From Gemmatimonadota bacterium (GTDB lineage: Bacteria > Gemmatimonadota > Gemmatimonadetes > Longimicrobiales > Gaopeijiaceae), in contig VXQO01000035.1 of the NCBI GenBank assembly GCA_009838975.1, positions 1 to 64,000 on the forward strand: a stretch of DNA of 64,000 nucleotides, written 5' to 3'. The notes under the pieces are model-generated. The model saw only the letters and a program-made list of their open reading frames with translations, had not been told where the DNA came from and did no database searches. Shown here in pieces: positions 8,926 through 17,042 of the stretch. Every line of letters starts with the position of its first letter. The first letter of the stretch is position 1. The translations under genes and the position numbers were made by a program.

Positions 8926-9613
8926 CGAGGAACCAGCGCACCGGCTCGAATCCCGTTTCGCGCAGCAGCCCGGCAAGCCGGTCCGGTCCGGGGAAGCCCT
9001 CCACCGACCTGGGCAGGTAGGTGTACGCCCACGGATGCCCCGACACCCACCGTCCCACGCGCGGCAGTATGTGGTTGAAGTAAAGCAGATACGCCCGGCG
9101 CATCAGCCTTCCCGGCGGCACCGTGAATTCGAGAATCACGAAGCGTCCCCCCGGCCGGAGGACACGCAGCACCTCGCGAAAGCCCGCGCTCGGCTCCGAC
9201 AGGTTGCGCACACCGAAGCCCACGGTGGCCCCGGTGACCGAGTCGTCCGCGAAGGGCAGCAGCTGAGCGTCCCCGCACACCGGCGCCACGGCCCCACCTT
9301 CGATCTTGGGGAGTCCCTGCGCCAGCATGGGAAAGGCGAAGTCGGAGCCGACCACGCACCCCCGAAAGCCCTCTTGCCCCGCAAGCTCCAGCGCCAGGTC
9401 GAAGGTCCCCGAGCACACGTCGAGGTAGGTCCCGTGCGGGGCCCGCTCCCAGCCAAGTTCCCGAATCGCCCGGCGGCGCCATCTCCTGTCGATATTGAGG
9501 CTCAGAACGTGGTTCAGCAGGTCGTAGCGCGGCGCGATCTCGCTGAAGATCGTGCGCACCTGGGCGGCACGCGCGCGCCCTCCCGCCGGATCCGCATCGC
9601 GGGAAGCGGTCAC
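8873..9613 (-). CDS. ubiE: Demethylmenaquinone methyltransferase
   Basis: Class I SAM-dependent methyltransferase of 246 residues acting late in menaquinone (and in some bacteria ubiquinone) synthesis. GTG start. The SAM-binding motif is LDVCSGTFDLALEL near residues 64-77. UbiE/MenG signatures are IFSEIAPRYDLLNHVLSLNIDR near 22-43, VGFGVRNL near 131-138 and EVLRVLRPGGRF near 146-157. It reads convergently into the M16 partner gene and overlaps it by 53 bp, and is divergent from the sigma-factor operon. No other quinone gene is adjacent, so MK versus UQ rests on family knowledge and likely lineage. Confidence 0.93.
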   Translation of the reverse strand: MTASRDADPAGGRARAAQVRTIFSEIAPRYDLLNHVLSLNIDRRWRRRAIRELGWERAPHGTYLDVCSGTFDLALELAGQEGFRGCVVGSDFAFPMLAQGLPKIEGGAVAPVCGDAQLLPFADDSVTGATVGFGVRNLSEPSAGFREVLRVLRPGGRFVILEFTVPPGRLMRRAYLLYFNHILPRVGRWVSGHPWAYTYLPRSVEGFPGPDRLAGLLRETGFEPVRWFLVSGGIAAVHVATKPPRG

Positions 9614-9761
9614 CTGTCACCTTTGCGCATAGCGGAGTGTAATGGGAACGGTGGCCTTGCACGTAGTAGGTTGTTCAGTGGCTCCGGAAACGGGCCGGCG
9701 CGGTGCCGGACAGATCCGCGGCCCGGTCCCCAACCAGGCATGGAGAGGAACGCGGACGACC

Positions 9762-10349
9762 TTGGAGAGCCCGGTTCCCGACGACAGAGCGCTCGCCGCG
9801 CAGGCTGCGCAGGGCAGCGAAAAGGCCTTTCGAGAGCTGCTTCGGCGGTACGAGAGACCGGTCTTCAGCCTGATCTACCGCATGGTGCGCGACCGGGGCA
9901 TCGCCGAGGACCTCTCGCAGGAGACCTTCATCCGCACCTTCAACGCGATCGCCAGCTACAACCCCGGATACAAGTTCTCCAGCTGGATCTTCAAGATCGC
10001 ACACAACCTCACCATCGATCACCTCCGCAAGAAGCGCATCGACACGATCTCGATCCACGGCTCTCCCGACGCGGTCACTCCCGATGAGCAGGCCAGGACG
10101 CGCCTCGTCCTCGAATCGACCTACGAGCGCCCCGACGCCTACGTGGAGAACATCGAACTGGGCGGTCAGATCGAGGCCGCCATCGCGAGGCTCAGGCCGG
10201 AATACCGGGCCGTGACCCTGCTCCGCCACGTCGAGGGCTACTCCTATCAGGAGATCGCCGATATTCTGGAATTGCCCCTGGGCACGGTGAAGACCTATAT
10301 CCACCGTGCACGGCTGGAACTCAAGGCTGCGCTCGCACCCATTACCTGA
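9762..10349 (+). CDS. ECF RNA polymerase sigma factor (RpoE-like)
   Basis: Sigma-70 family group IV factor of about 195 residues. Region 2 is clear (RELLRRYERPVFSLIYRMV, then AEDLSQETFIRTF and YKFSSWIFKIAHNLTIDHLRKK), and region 4 carries RPEYRAVTLLRHVEGYSYQEIADIL followed by GTVKTYIHRAR. The TTG at 9762 gives the normal RpoE-like length; the frame is open back to an ATG at 9642. A GGAAC at 9645-9649 could be an ECF-type -35 element for autoregulation, but I see no convincing -10. The downstream gene is a membrane anti-sigma factor, so this is the master of the operon to 13831. Confidence 0.92.
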   Translation: MESPVPDDRALAAQAAQGSEKAFRELLRRYERPVFSLIYRMVRDRGIAEDLSQETFIRTFNAIASYNPGYKFSSWIFKIAHNLTIDHLRKKRIDTISIHGSPDAVTPDEQARTRLVLESTYERPDAYVENIELGGQIEAAIARLRPEYRAVTLLRHVEGYSYQEIADILELPLGTVKTYIHRARLELKAALAPIT

Positions 10350-10431
10350 AGACGCGAATCGGCCCGATCGGCTGAAACCACCGCAGGACGGGGGGCGTAA
10401 TGGGACCGATACTCAAGGAGGAGCCGGAATC

Positions 10432-11355
10432 GTGAAGCGGAACCGACCACAAACCGACACGCTCGACCCGAAGGCCACGCGGCTGTTCGCGTACCTCGAC
10501 GGCGAGTTGTCCGCGGTGGACCGGACCGCCCTGGAGGCCGAGGCTGCGGCGGATCCCGCGCTGCGGGCCGAGCTTCGCGCCTTCCGTTCCATCTTCGCGT
10601 CCATGAAGGACCTGGAGTCCCCTGCTCCTCCGCCCGATCTGGAGGTGAGCGTGATTGCGGCGTTGCAGACGCGTCCCACTCCGCTGCACCGCCTGTGGGG
10701 CTGGTTCACGGGGAGCCTGCATGGACAGCCGCCCGGTGGTCCCTTCGCCGCGATCCTCGATGGCCGCCTCACCACGCGGCAGGCCGCCGCGCTATCGTCG
10801 CTGGCCGCGCGCGACGCGGAAGCCGCCCGCGTGATCGCCGGATGGCGCCGCCTGGGACACGAGCTGTCGCGGCTGCCCGAATTCGCCCCCGCCCACGGGT
10901 TCGCCGACCGGGTGATGGCGAGGGTGACGCTGCCTGAAGCCCGTCCTTCCCGAGCCAGCGCCGTGGTGTGGATCCGAGGCCTCTGGCCACGACGCCAGGA
11001 GCGGCTCGCGGCCGCCTCGGGCATCGCCTTCGGACCCACGGCGGCGGTGGCCGGCATGGCCTACCTGCTCTTCGCGAACAATCCCCTGGTCACCCTCTCC
11101 AATCTGGGGAGCTTCCTCCGGGACAAGGGCCGGGAGGCATTCCTGGGGGTATCCCAGAGTCTCTTCGACGCCGGACTGGGCATCCCGGCAGCACCGGGCG
11201 GCCTTGCAGGAATGGCCTCCACGCCGGCGATTCTGGCCAGCCTGCTGCTCGTTGGCGGGCTGACGCTGGTATCAGCCTGGATTCTCTACAGGAACATCTT
11301 CCGCACCACGGCAGTTTACACCACGGCATCGGAACGTCGCCATGTATCGGTCTAG
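10432..11355 (+). CDS. Membrane-anchored anti-sigma factor
   Basis: Probable anti-sigma factor of 307 residues for the upstream ECF sigma. The N-terminus has the anti-sigma-domain pattern LFAYLDGELSAVDRTALEAE near residues 16-35, lacking the HxxxCxxC zinc site of ZAS-type members. Two hydrophobic segments, about 198-220 and 263-288, are membrane candidates. The GTG at 10432 is fixed by AAGGAGGA at 10415-10422. It sits 82 bp after the sigma gene and its end overlaps the next gene by 14 bp. Role is inferred from domain pattern plus position; binding to this sigma is untested. Confidence 0.8.
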   Translation: MKRNRPQTDTLDPKATRLFAYLDGELSAVDRTALEAEAAADPALRAELRAFRSIFASMKDLESPAPPPDLEVSVIAALQTRPTPLHRLWGWFTGSLHGQPPGGPFAAILDGRLTTRQAAALSSLAARDAEAARVIAGWRRLGHELSRLPEFAPAHGFADRVMARVTLPEARPSRASAVVWIRGLWPRRQERLAAASGIAFGPTAAVAGMAYLLFANNPLVTLSNLGSFLRDKGREAFLGVSQSLFDAGLGIPAAPGGLAGMASTPAILASLLLVGGLTLVSAWILYRNIFRTTAVYTTASERRHVSV

Positions 11356-12646
11356 CCACTTCATTTCACTATTGACGATCCTCGTCCCGACCATGGCCTG
11401 GGCCGCGCCCGGCGCCACCGCGCAGCAGCGCGACGTCGTGTCGAGCCAGGTGGAGGTCTCGAACAGCGAGGCTTCGCTGCGCCTGGAGTTCTCCGACGGC
11501 GAGCGGTTCACGCTGCGCTTCGCGGACGGAGTCGCGCTGCTCGACGGCGAACCACTCGGCAACTACGAACCGGGCGGCCCCTCGGACCGCGCCTGGCGCA
11601 GCCTGCTGGCCGAGGTGCTGTCCCTGTCGGACGGGCCTCTGGTGCGCGAGCTGGAACGATGGAGTCCGGGGGCCGGACTCGAGGGTGACGACCTCGAACT
11701 GCTACAGCAGATCGACGCGGCGCTTGAAGGTGCCTTCGCGGGCGTCGCGCGGTCGCAAGGGCGCACCCCGCGCCAGAGGCCGGACGAGGTTCCGGCGGCC
11801 CCGGAAGCACGGCCCGCCAGGACACCCGACCCTCCGTCTCCCCCCGACTTTGCCCGGTTTCGCGATGAGATCCGGGAAGAGGTGCGGGAGGAACTGCGCC
11901 GTGAGTTCGAGCGTGAGATGTCGCCGGCACGGACCAGGTCATCGGGGTACTCCGCGCCACGAGCGCTGAGGGCCGCGGGAGATGTGCTGGGCACCGTTTT
12001 CACCTACCTGGTGGCCGGAGCCCTGGCGCTGCTTCTGATGCGCTTCGCCGGACCACGCCTGGACTCCGTCACCCGGGAGATCCAGCACCGTCCGGGGCGG
12101 GCGGGCGCCGTGGGCCTCGCGGGTGGCTTTCTCCTGTTGCCGGTCTTCGTCATCGGGGCCGTGGTACTGACGGTTTCGCTGATCGGGATACCGCTGCTCC
12201 TTGTGTGGCTGCCCCTCTTTCCGCTGGCGGTCGCCGTGGCGGCGTTCGCGGGATACGTCGGCGTGAGCCATCATGTCGGCCGCTGGGTTCTGGACCAGAA
12301 CTGGTCCTGGCTGGATCGAGTGGACCGTAATCGCGATGCACACGTCCTGCTCACCGGGCTGGGGGCACTCCTGCTGCCCTTCGCCGCCGGAAGCGCACTG
12401 GGCGCGCTGCCCCTGATCGGATGGGCCGGCGGGTTGATCGAGGTGCTGGGAACCATCGCCGGTGTGGCGGCGCTGTTCGTCGGATTCGGCGCGGTCGTCA
12501 TCACGCGCGGCGGCAGGTATGCGACGAGCTGGCCCGGAAGCCTGGACGACGAACTGGAGACCGCGGCCGAGTGGTCGCCAGTGGACGATCTGGACGACAC
12601 GCCGAGCGCAGACGACACCGACGATACGCCGGGAGAGGAACAATGA
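11342..12646 (+). CDS. Uncharacterised envelope protein with signal peptide and membrane-helix C-half
   Basis: Protein of 434 residues of unknown function. It has an N-terminal signal sequence (ending near TAQQ, residue 29), then a soluble acidic region, a proline-rich linker near 140-165, and a charged coiled-coil-like stretch FRDEIREEVREELRREFERE near 171-190. Four or more hydrophobic segments follow between about 215 and 395, and the tail is very Asp-rich. The C-terminal membrane part resembles that found after bactofilin-type polymer-forming domains (DUF8173-like), but this match is from memory and uncertain. Overlaps the anti-sigma and the following gene, so it is a co-translated member of the sigma operon. 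Confidence 0.7.
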   Translation: MYRSSHFISLLTILVPTMAWAAPGATAQQRDVVSSQVEVSNSEASLRLEFSDGERFTLRFADGVALLDGEPLGNYEPGGPSDRAWRSLLAEVLSLSDGPLVRELERWSPGAGLEGDDLELLQQIDAALEGAFAGVARSQGRTPRQRPDEVPAAPEARPARTPDPPSPPDFARFRDEIREEVREELRREFEREMSPARTRSSGYSAPRALRAAGDVLGTVFTYLVAGALALLLMRFAGPRLDSVTREIQHRPGRAGAVGLAGGFLLLPVFVIGAVVLTVSLIGIPLLLVWLPLFPLAVAVAAFAGYVGVSHHVGRWVLDQNWSWLDRVDRNRDAHVLLTGLGALLLPFAAGSALGALPLIGWAGGLIEVLGTIAGVAALFVGFGAVVITRGGRYATSWPGSLDDELETAAEWSPVDDLDDTPSADDTDDTPGEEQ

Positions 12647-13473
12647 TCCGCGTGCTCGCAGCGATGCTGCTGCTTTCGGGGACCGCCGAACTCAATGCAG
12701 CTCAGCAGAAGACCACGACCTGGTCACGACAGGTGACGGACGAGGAGCACCTGGAGGTCGAGGTGGGTTATGGGGCCGGCGAACTGACGATCGAACGCGG
12801 CGAATCCGATCTTCTCTACCGGGCCGTCTTCAACCACGATGAAGCCGTCGCCACCCCCAGACACGATTACCGGAACGGCCGTCTGGACATCGGGATCAGG
12901 GTGGCTGACCGGGGCCGCTTCGGGTCACGCCGGTCGGTCGATTCCTCGCTCGACCTGTGGCTGCCCGGCAGCGTTCCCGTGGATCTCCGTCTCGATGTCG
13001 GCGCGGCCGAGGCCGACGTGGACCTGTCGGGGATACCCTTGCGCAGTTTCGACTACAACACGGGTGCGTCGAAATCCGAGGTCCGGATCCGGGAGGCCAA
13101 TCCCGAGCGAATGGAATCGGCCTCGATCAACGCCGGGGCCGCGGACCTCGCCATCCGGGGGATGGGGAACCTGAGAGCGGACCGAGTCACCATCAAGGCG
13201 GGGGTGGGTTCCGTCACGCTGGGGCTTGAAGGCGATTGGCCCGAGGACGCCCGGGTTTCCGTCGAGATGGGCGTGGGCGCGCTCGAAGTGCGGATTCCCG
13301 CCGACCTGGGAGTACGCATCCATCGGGAGAGCTTTCTCGCCTCCATCGACGCCGACGGATTCGAGCGGCGCGGGAGGACCTACCTTTCGCGGAACTGGGA
13401 AGCCGCCGGGCGCAGGATCGAGCTGGAGGTCACCGCGGCCCTGGGCGACATCGATGTGGTCTGGATCCCCTGA
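12643..13473 (+). CDS. Secreted LiaF/toastrack-like beta-repeat protein
   Basis: Protein of 276 residues with a signal peptide (MIRVLAAMLLLSGTAELNAAQQ) and no further membrane segment. The mature part is a run of short beta repeats with Gly/Ala turns (LDVGAAEADVDLSGI, SINAGAADLAIRGMGN, IKAGVGSVTLGLEG, VEMGVGALEVRIP), the pattern of LiaF C-terminal/DUF2154 toastrack domains found in cell-envelope stress systems. It overlaps the preceding gene by four bases. Together with the ECF sigma and anti-sigma genes this suggests an envelope-stress effector or sensor in the periplasm; the exact role is unknown. Confidence 0.75.
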   Translation: MIRVLAAMLLLSGTAELNAAQQKTTTWSRQVTDEEHLEVEVGYGAGELTIERGESDLLYRAVFNHDEAVATPRHDYRNGRLDIGIRVADRGRFGSRRSVDSSLDLWLPGSVPVDLRLDVGAAEADVDLSGIPLRSFDYNTGASKSEVRIREANPERMESASINAGAADLAIRGMGNLRADRVTIKAGVGSVTLGLEGDWPEDARVSVEMGVGALEVRIPADLGVRIHRESFLASIDADGFERRGRTYLSRNWEAAGRRIELEVTAALGDIDVVWIP

Positions 13474-13594
13474 CATGCATCGGTCGTTTCTGGAGGGTGT
13501 TATACTTGAAATTCGGCAGGGAGCGGTTGCGGCCCTGCGAGCCGGGGCGGGCGGTCCGCTTCCGGATGATCAGGCAGGCTTCTCTGGAGGACGC

Positions 13595-13831
13595 ATGATC
13601 GGGACCCTCTTGACATTCCTGGCGATGGGAATCGTCAGCATCGTCGTGGTGTGGATCGTGCTTTCCGTCGTCGGGGCGCTGCTGGGCCTCACGCTCGGAA
13701 TCGCCGGCTTCCTGCTCTTCAAGGTCGCGCCGGTCATGCTGGTCGGCTGGGTCGTGCTCAAGCTGCTGGCGAGGGTGCGCGGCCGTGGTTCTCTTACGGC
13801 TGCCGACCGAAAGTGGCTCGAGGAGGGTTGA
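13595..13831 (+). CDS. Small two-segment membrane protein
   Basis: Probable 78-residue membrane protein ending the sigma operon. It has two hydrophobic segments, about residues 3-35 and 37-60 (IVSIVVVWIVLSVVGALLGL, then IAGFLLFKVAPVMLVGWVVL), and a short basic/polar tail ADRKWLEEG. The ATG at 13595 is chosen because GGAGG at 13586-13590 precedes it by four bases; an in-frame ATG at 13475 lacks a ribosome site. No family assignment is possible. Position 120 bp after the toastrack gene suggests envelope-stress co-regulation. Confidence 0.65.
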   Translation: MIGTLLTFLAMGIVSIVVVWIVLSVVGALLGLTLGIAGFLLFKVAPVMLVGWVVLKLLARVRGRGSLTAADRKWLEEG

Positions 13832-13884
13832 TCGAGGGACGGCGCCAGGCCTTGCGTTGACGCCAGCGTGCCCGCGCTCCCGAT

Positions 13885-13899
13885 CCGGGCTAGACCCGG
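13885..13899. terminator. Possible weak stem-loop between convergent genes
   Basis: CCGGG-CTAGA-CCCGG forms a 5 bp GC stem with a 5-base loop. It straddles the mrp stop codon and lies 53 bp after the small membrane gene; a short T-rich run (GTTTCTT) follows on the plus strand. It could serve as a terminator for the sigma operon, but stems this short are frequent by chance at this GC content. Confidence 0.25.
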
Positions 13900-15101
13900 G
13901 CCGGGAGTTTCTTCAGGTCGGCCAGGAAGCGTCCGCCGATTTCGGCCAGTGACATGCCCGCCGGGGAGCCAGGCGCAGCCAGGACCGTAGGCTGCCCCGC
14001 GTCGCCCGCCCTGCGCACTTCGATGTCGAGAGGGATCCGGCCCAGGAACGGGACCGACAGTTCGCGGGCGAGGTCTTCCCCGCCGCCCCGTCCGAAGAGG
14101 TCGATGATTTCGCTGGATCCCGGCACCTGGAAGCCGCACATGTTCTCGACGATGCCGAGGATCCGGGTGTTGACCCGCTCGAACATCTTGATGCCGCGGC
14201 GCACGTCGCCGGTGGCCACCTTCTGGGGCGTGGTAACCATCAGCGCCCCGTCCAGATCCACGGTCTGCACGAGCGACAACTGTGCGTCGCCCGTACCCGG
14301 GGGCATGTCGACGACCATGAGGTCCAGGCGTCCCCACGAGACCTGCTCCATGAACTGCTTGAGGATGCCCGCGATCAGCGGACCCCGCATGATCGCGGGC
14401 TGTTCGCGCTCCAGCAGGAACCCGAGGCTCATCAGTCGAACGCCGTGAGCCTCGAGGGGGACGATCATCTCCGAGCCCTTGGCTCCGGTCACGGAGGGAC
14501 GGCGCCCCTCTCCGAACATGGTGGGAATGTTGGGACCGTAGATGTCCGCGTCCAGAAGACCGGTGGCGAGGCCCTGCGACGCGGCGTAGGCGGCGAGGTT
14601 GGTCGCGACCATCGACTTGCCGACGCCGCCCTTGCCCGAGCTCACCGCGACCACCCGTCTGACGCCTGCGAGGATGCCGGGGCGGGGCGTGGGCGCGGGT
14701 ACGGAACCGGGCTGGAGCCCGCGTGACGGCGCAGGGGTCGCAGCGGGCCCGCGTCCTGGCCTGGGTGAGGGACGCGCACCGGCGGGGGGTGCGGGCCCGG
14801 CAGTGCCCGTCGATGACCCGGCCGAAGGAGCACTCTGTGGGAGCTGCACGTTCACCTTCACCGTGCTGACGCCCTCGACGGCCCGGGCCGCGGCGCGCGC
14901 CTGGCGGACGAGGGTGCCCGGATCGCCCCTCTGCAGCGCGAACACGAAGGTCGCGTTGCCGGAGCTGTCCACCGCCACGTCGCTCACCTGGCCTCCGGCG
15001 ACCACATCCTTGCCCGTGACGGGATTCACTACCGCGGCCAGCGCGCGAGTCAGGGTCTGGACGATTCCGTTCCGGGATGCCCGGGTTTCAGCTTGCGTCA
15101 A
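13890..15101 (-). CDS. Mrp/ApbC-type P-loop ATPase (Fe-S cluster carrier family)
   Basis: Protein of 403 residues with an N-terminal MIP18-like (DUF59) domain (about 8-92), a Pro/Ala/Gly-rich linker (about 92-145), then the Mrp/NBP35 ATPase with deviant Walker A GKGGVGKS near residue 158 and MVVDMPPGTGDAQL near 263. Family members assemble or carry 4Fe-4S clusters in the cytosol. The start is TTG at 15101. Oddity: where Mrp proteins normally have the bridging CxxC after VENM, this one reads ENMCGFQVPGSSE, with a single Cys, so the canonical cluster-bridging pair is absent. Confidence 0.88.
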   Translation of the reverse strand: MTQAETRASRNGIVQTLTRALAAVVNPVTGKDVVAGGQVSDVAVDSSGNATFVFALQRGDPGTLVRQARAAARAVEGVSTVKVNVQLPQSAPSAGSSTGTAGPAPPAGARPSPRPGRGPAATPAPSRGLQPGSVPAPTPRPGILAGVRRVVAVSSGKGGVGKSMVATNLAAYAASQGLATGLLDADIYGPNIPTMFGEGRRPSVTGAKGSEMIVPLEAHGVRLMSLGFLLEREQPAIMRGPLIAGILKQFMEQVSWGRLDLMVVDMPPGTGDAQLSLVQTVDLDGALMVTTPQKVATGDVRRGIKMFERVNTRILGIVENMCGFQVPGSSEIIDLFGRGGGEDLARELSVPFLGRIPLDIEVRRAGDAGQPTVLAAPGSPAGMSLAEIGGRFLADLKKLPARV

Positions 15102-15413
15102 CGGTCACCACCTCGGGGACAGCGGCCCGCAGCCGCCTTGAATCCCCTCTCAACGTGAACATCGAGATGGGACAGGCTTCGCATGTTCCCATCAACCGCA
15201 CCCTCGACCCTTCCCTGCTCCGTTGTCAGGCAGGCAGCGTCCTGTCGACCAGCCCCGGAGGGGGCCGTGATGCGCCCGGAAGCTACCGCAGGGATTTCCG
15301 GGACGTCAACGGGTTGCGAACGCCGCTCCGGCTGGTGAGATTGCCTTCGAATCCGGGTCCGAAACCCCCAGGGCTTCGAGTGCTCCCGCCAACCACAACC
15401 CGGGAAAGAAGAC
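15102..15413. other. 312-base intergenic region between divergent mrp and pruA
   Basis: The only gap above 300 bases. I see no coding sequence or RNA gene. It contains the hairpin at 15166-15193 and, for pruA, a weak promoter-like pair TTGCGA (15314-15319) and GAGATT (15337-15342) separated by 17 bases. Divergent promoters for mrp and pruA must lie here. Confidence 0.5.
15166..15193. promoter_or_regulatory. 28-base hairpin in the mrp-pruA divergent spacer
   Basis: GATGGGA at 15166-15172 pairs perfectly with TCCCATC at 15187-15193. Inner bases add CA/TG and GC/GC pairs around a TTC loop, with one bulge and one mismatch. Since both flanking genes point away, it is not a terminator for either; it could be a 5'-leader structure or an operator for a dimeric protein. 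Function unknown, chance possible. Confidence 0.35.
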
Positions 15414-17042
15414 ATGTCCGGAACGATTCGTGTTCCCCCGCCCGTCAACGAACCCATCTTCCCGTACACGCCGTGCTCGCCGGAGCGTGCCGAACTGAAG
15501 GCCGCCGTGAACGAGATGAGCAGCCAGGAGGTGGATATCCCCGTCATCATCGGAGGCCGGGAAATCCGCACCGGGAAGACCCACGAGATTCACGCCCCCC
15601 ACGACCACGGACTCCGACTGGGCGTCTGGCACGAGGGAGGCGCCGCCGAGGCGCGACAGGCGATCGCCGATACGCTCGAGGCGCAGAGGGAGTGGGCGTC
15701 ATGGCCCTGGGAGGACCGCGCGGCGGTGTTCCTGCGCGCGGCCGAGTTGCTGTCCACGACGTGGCGGGCACGGCTGAACGCAGCCACCATGCTCGGGCAG
15801 AGCAAGAATGCCTTCCAGTCCGAGATCGACGCCGCTTGCGAGATCATCGACTTCTTCCGCTTCGGCGCACACTTCGCCGAGCGCGTCTTCAGCCAGCAGC
15901 CTCACTCGGAGAAGGGAATCTGGAACCGCACCGACTACCGGCCGCTCGAGGGGTTCGTCTATGCGGTGAGCCCCTTCAACTTCACCGCCATCGGGGCCAA
16001 CCTCGCCGGAATCCCGGCCATGGTCGGGTGCGCGGTTCTGTGGAAGCCTTCCAAGCACGCCGTCCTCTCGGGCTACCACACATACAGGCTCCTGGAAGAA
16101 GCGGGCCTGCCCCCGGGGGTCATCAACTTCGTGCCGGGCAATCCGGTGGAGATCACGGCCGCGGCGCTTGAGCACCGGGACTTCGCGGGGTTGCACTTCA
16201 CCGGATCCACCGAGGTGTTCCAGTCGCTCTGGACCACCGTCGGGCGCAACATCGCATCGTACCGCACCTATCCGCGCCTTGTGGGCGAGACGGGGGGGAA
16301 GGACTTCATTCTCGCGCATCCGTCCGGGGATTCGGACGCCGTGCGCACGGCGATTGTGCGCGGCGCGTTCGAGTACCAGGGGCAAAAGTGCTCGGCCGCT
16401 TCCCGGGCCTACATCCCCGCGTCGATGTGGAAGGGGATGAAGGACCAGCTCGTGGCCGAGACGGACGGCCTCTCGATGGGCGATCCCGCGGACTTCCGCA
16501 ACTTCGTCAACGCAGTGATCGACCGTGGGGCGTTCGATTCGATCACCGGATACATCCGGCGCGCGAAAGCCGGCGCCGACGCAGAGGTCATCGCGGGAGG
16601 GCGGTATTCGGACGCGGACGGGTTCTTCATCCGTCCGACGATTGTCCACGCAAAGCGGCCGGATCACGAGACGATGTGCGACGAGATCTTCGGGCCGGTC
16701 ATGTCGATCCACGTGTACCCGGACAATGCCTGGTCGGAGACGCTCGATATCGTCGACTCGACGTCGCCGTACGCGCTGACCGGGGCGGTGTTCGCGCGCG
16801 ACCGCGGGGCCGTGCGCGAGGCGATGGGCCGGCTGCGCCATGCCGCGGGCAACTTCTACATCAACGACAAGCCGACCGGCGCGGTGGTGGGCCAGCAGCC
16901 CTTCGGAGGCGGCAGGGCATCCGGAACCAACGACAAGGCCGGATCCGCGGCCAACATCGCCAGGTGGCTGTCACCGCGGAGCATCAAGGAGAACCTGGTG
17001 CCTCCGACGCGCTACGAATACCCGTTCATGGCAGAGGAGTAG
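15414..17042 (+). CDS. pruA: 1-pyrroline-5-carboxylate dehydrogenase
   Basis: NAD-dependent aldehyde dehydrogenase of 542 residues oxidising P5C/glutamate semialdehyde to glutamate in proline catabolism. Motifs: catalytic Cys326 in EYQGQKCSAASR, general-base Glu292 in VGETGGKDF, and the P5CDH-type FVYAVSPFNFTAIGANL near residues 183-199. Length fits the monofunctional P5CDH class. No proline dehydrogenase is adjacent. The ATG at 15414 is the natural start of the conserved frame. The last 17 bases overlap the converging PLP-enzyme gene. Confidence 0.94.
   Translation: MSGTIRVPPPVNEPIFPYTPCSPERAELKAAVNEMSSQEVDIPVIIGGREIRTGKTHEIHAPHDHGLRLGVWHEGGAAEARQAIADTLEAQREWASWPWEDRAAVFLRAAELLSTTWRARLNAATMLGQSKNAFQSEIDAACEIIDFFRFGAHFAERVFSQQPHSEKGIWNRTDYRPLEGFVYAVSPFNFTAIGANLAGIPAMVGCAVLWKPSKHAVLSGYHTYRLLEEAGLPPGVINFVPGNPVEITAAALEHRDFAGLHFTGSTEVFQSLWTTVGRNIASYRTYPRLVGETGGKDFILAHPSGDSDAVRTAIVRGAFEYQGQKCSAASRAYIPASMWKGMKDQLVAETDGLSMGDPADFRNFVNAVIDRGAFDSITGYIRRAKAGADAEVIAGGRYSDADGFFIRPTIVHAKRPDHETMCDEIFGPVMSIHVYPDNAWSETLDIVDSTSPYALTGAVFARDRGAVREAMGRLRHAAGNFYINDKPTGAVVGQQPFGGGRASGTNDKAGSAANIARWLSPRSIKENLVPPTRYEYPFMAEE

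Noticed and set aside
9645..9672. GGAAC as an ECF-type -35 for the sigma operon
   Set aside because: No convincing -10 at 16-17 bases, and the stretch would overlap the alternative upstream start; kept only as a remark.
15311..15370. TTCGAATCC, resembling a tRNA T-loop
   Set aside because: The flanking bases do not form a 5 bp T-stem and no acceptor, D or anticodon arm can be folded upstream.
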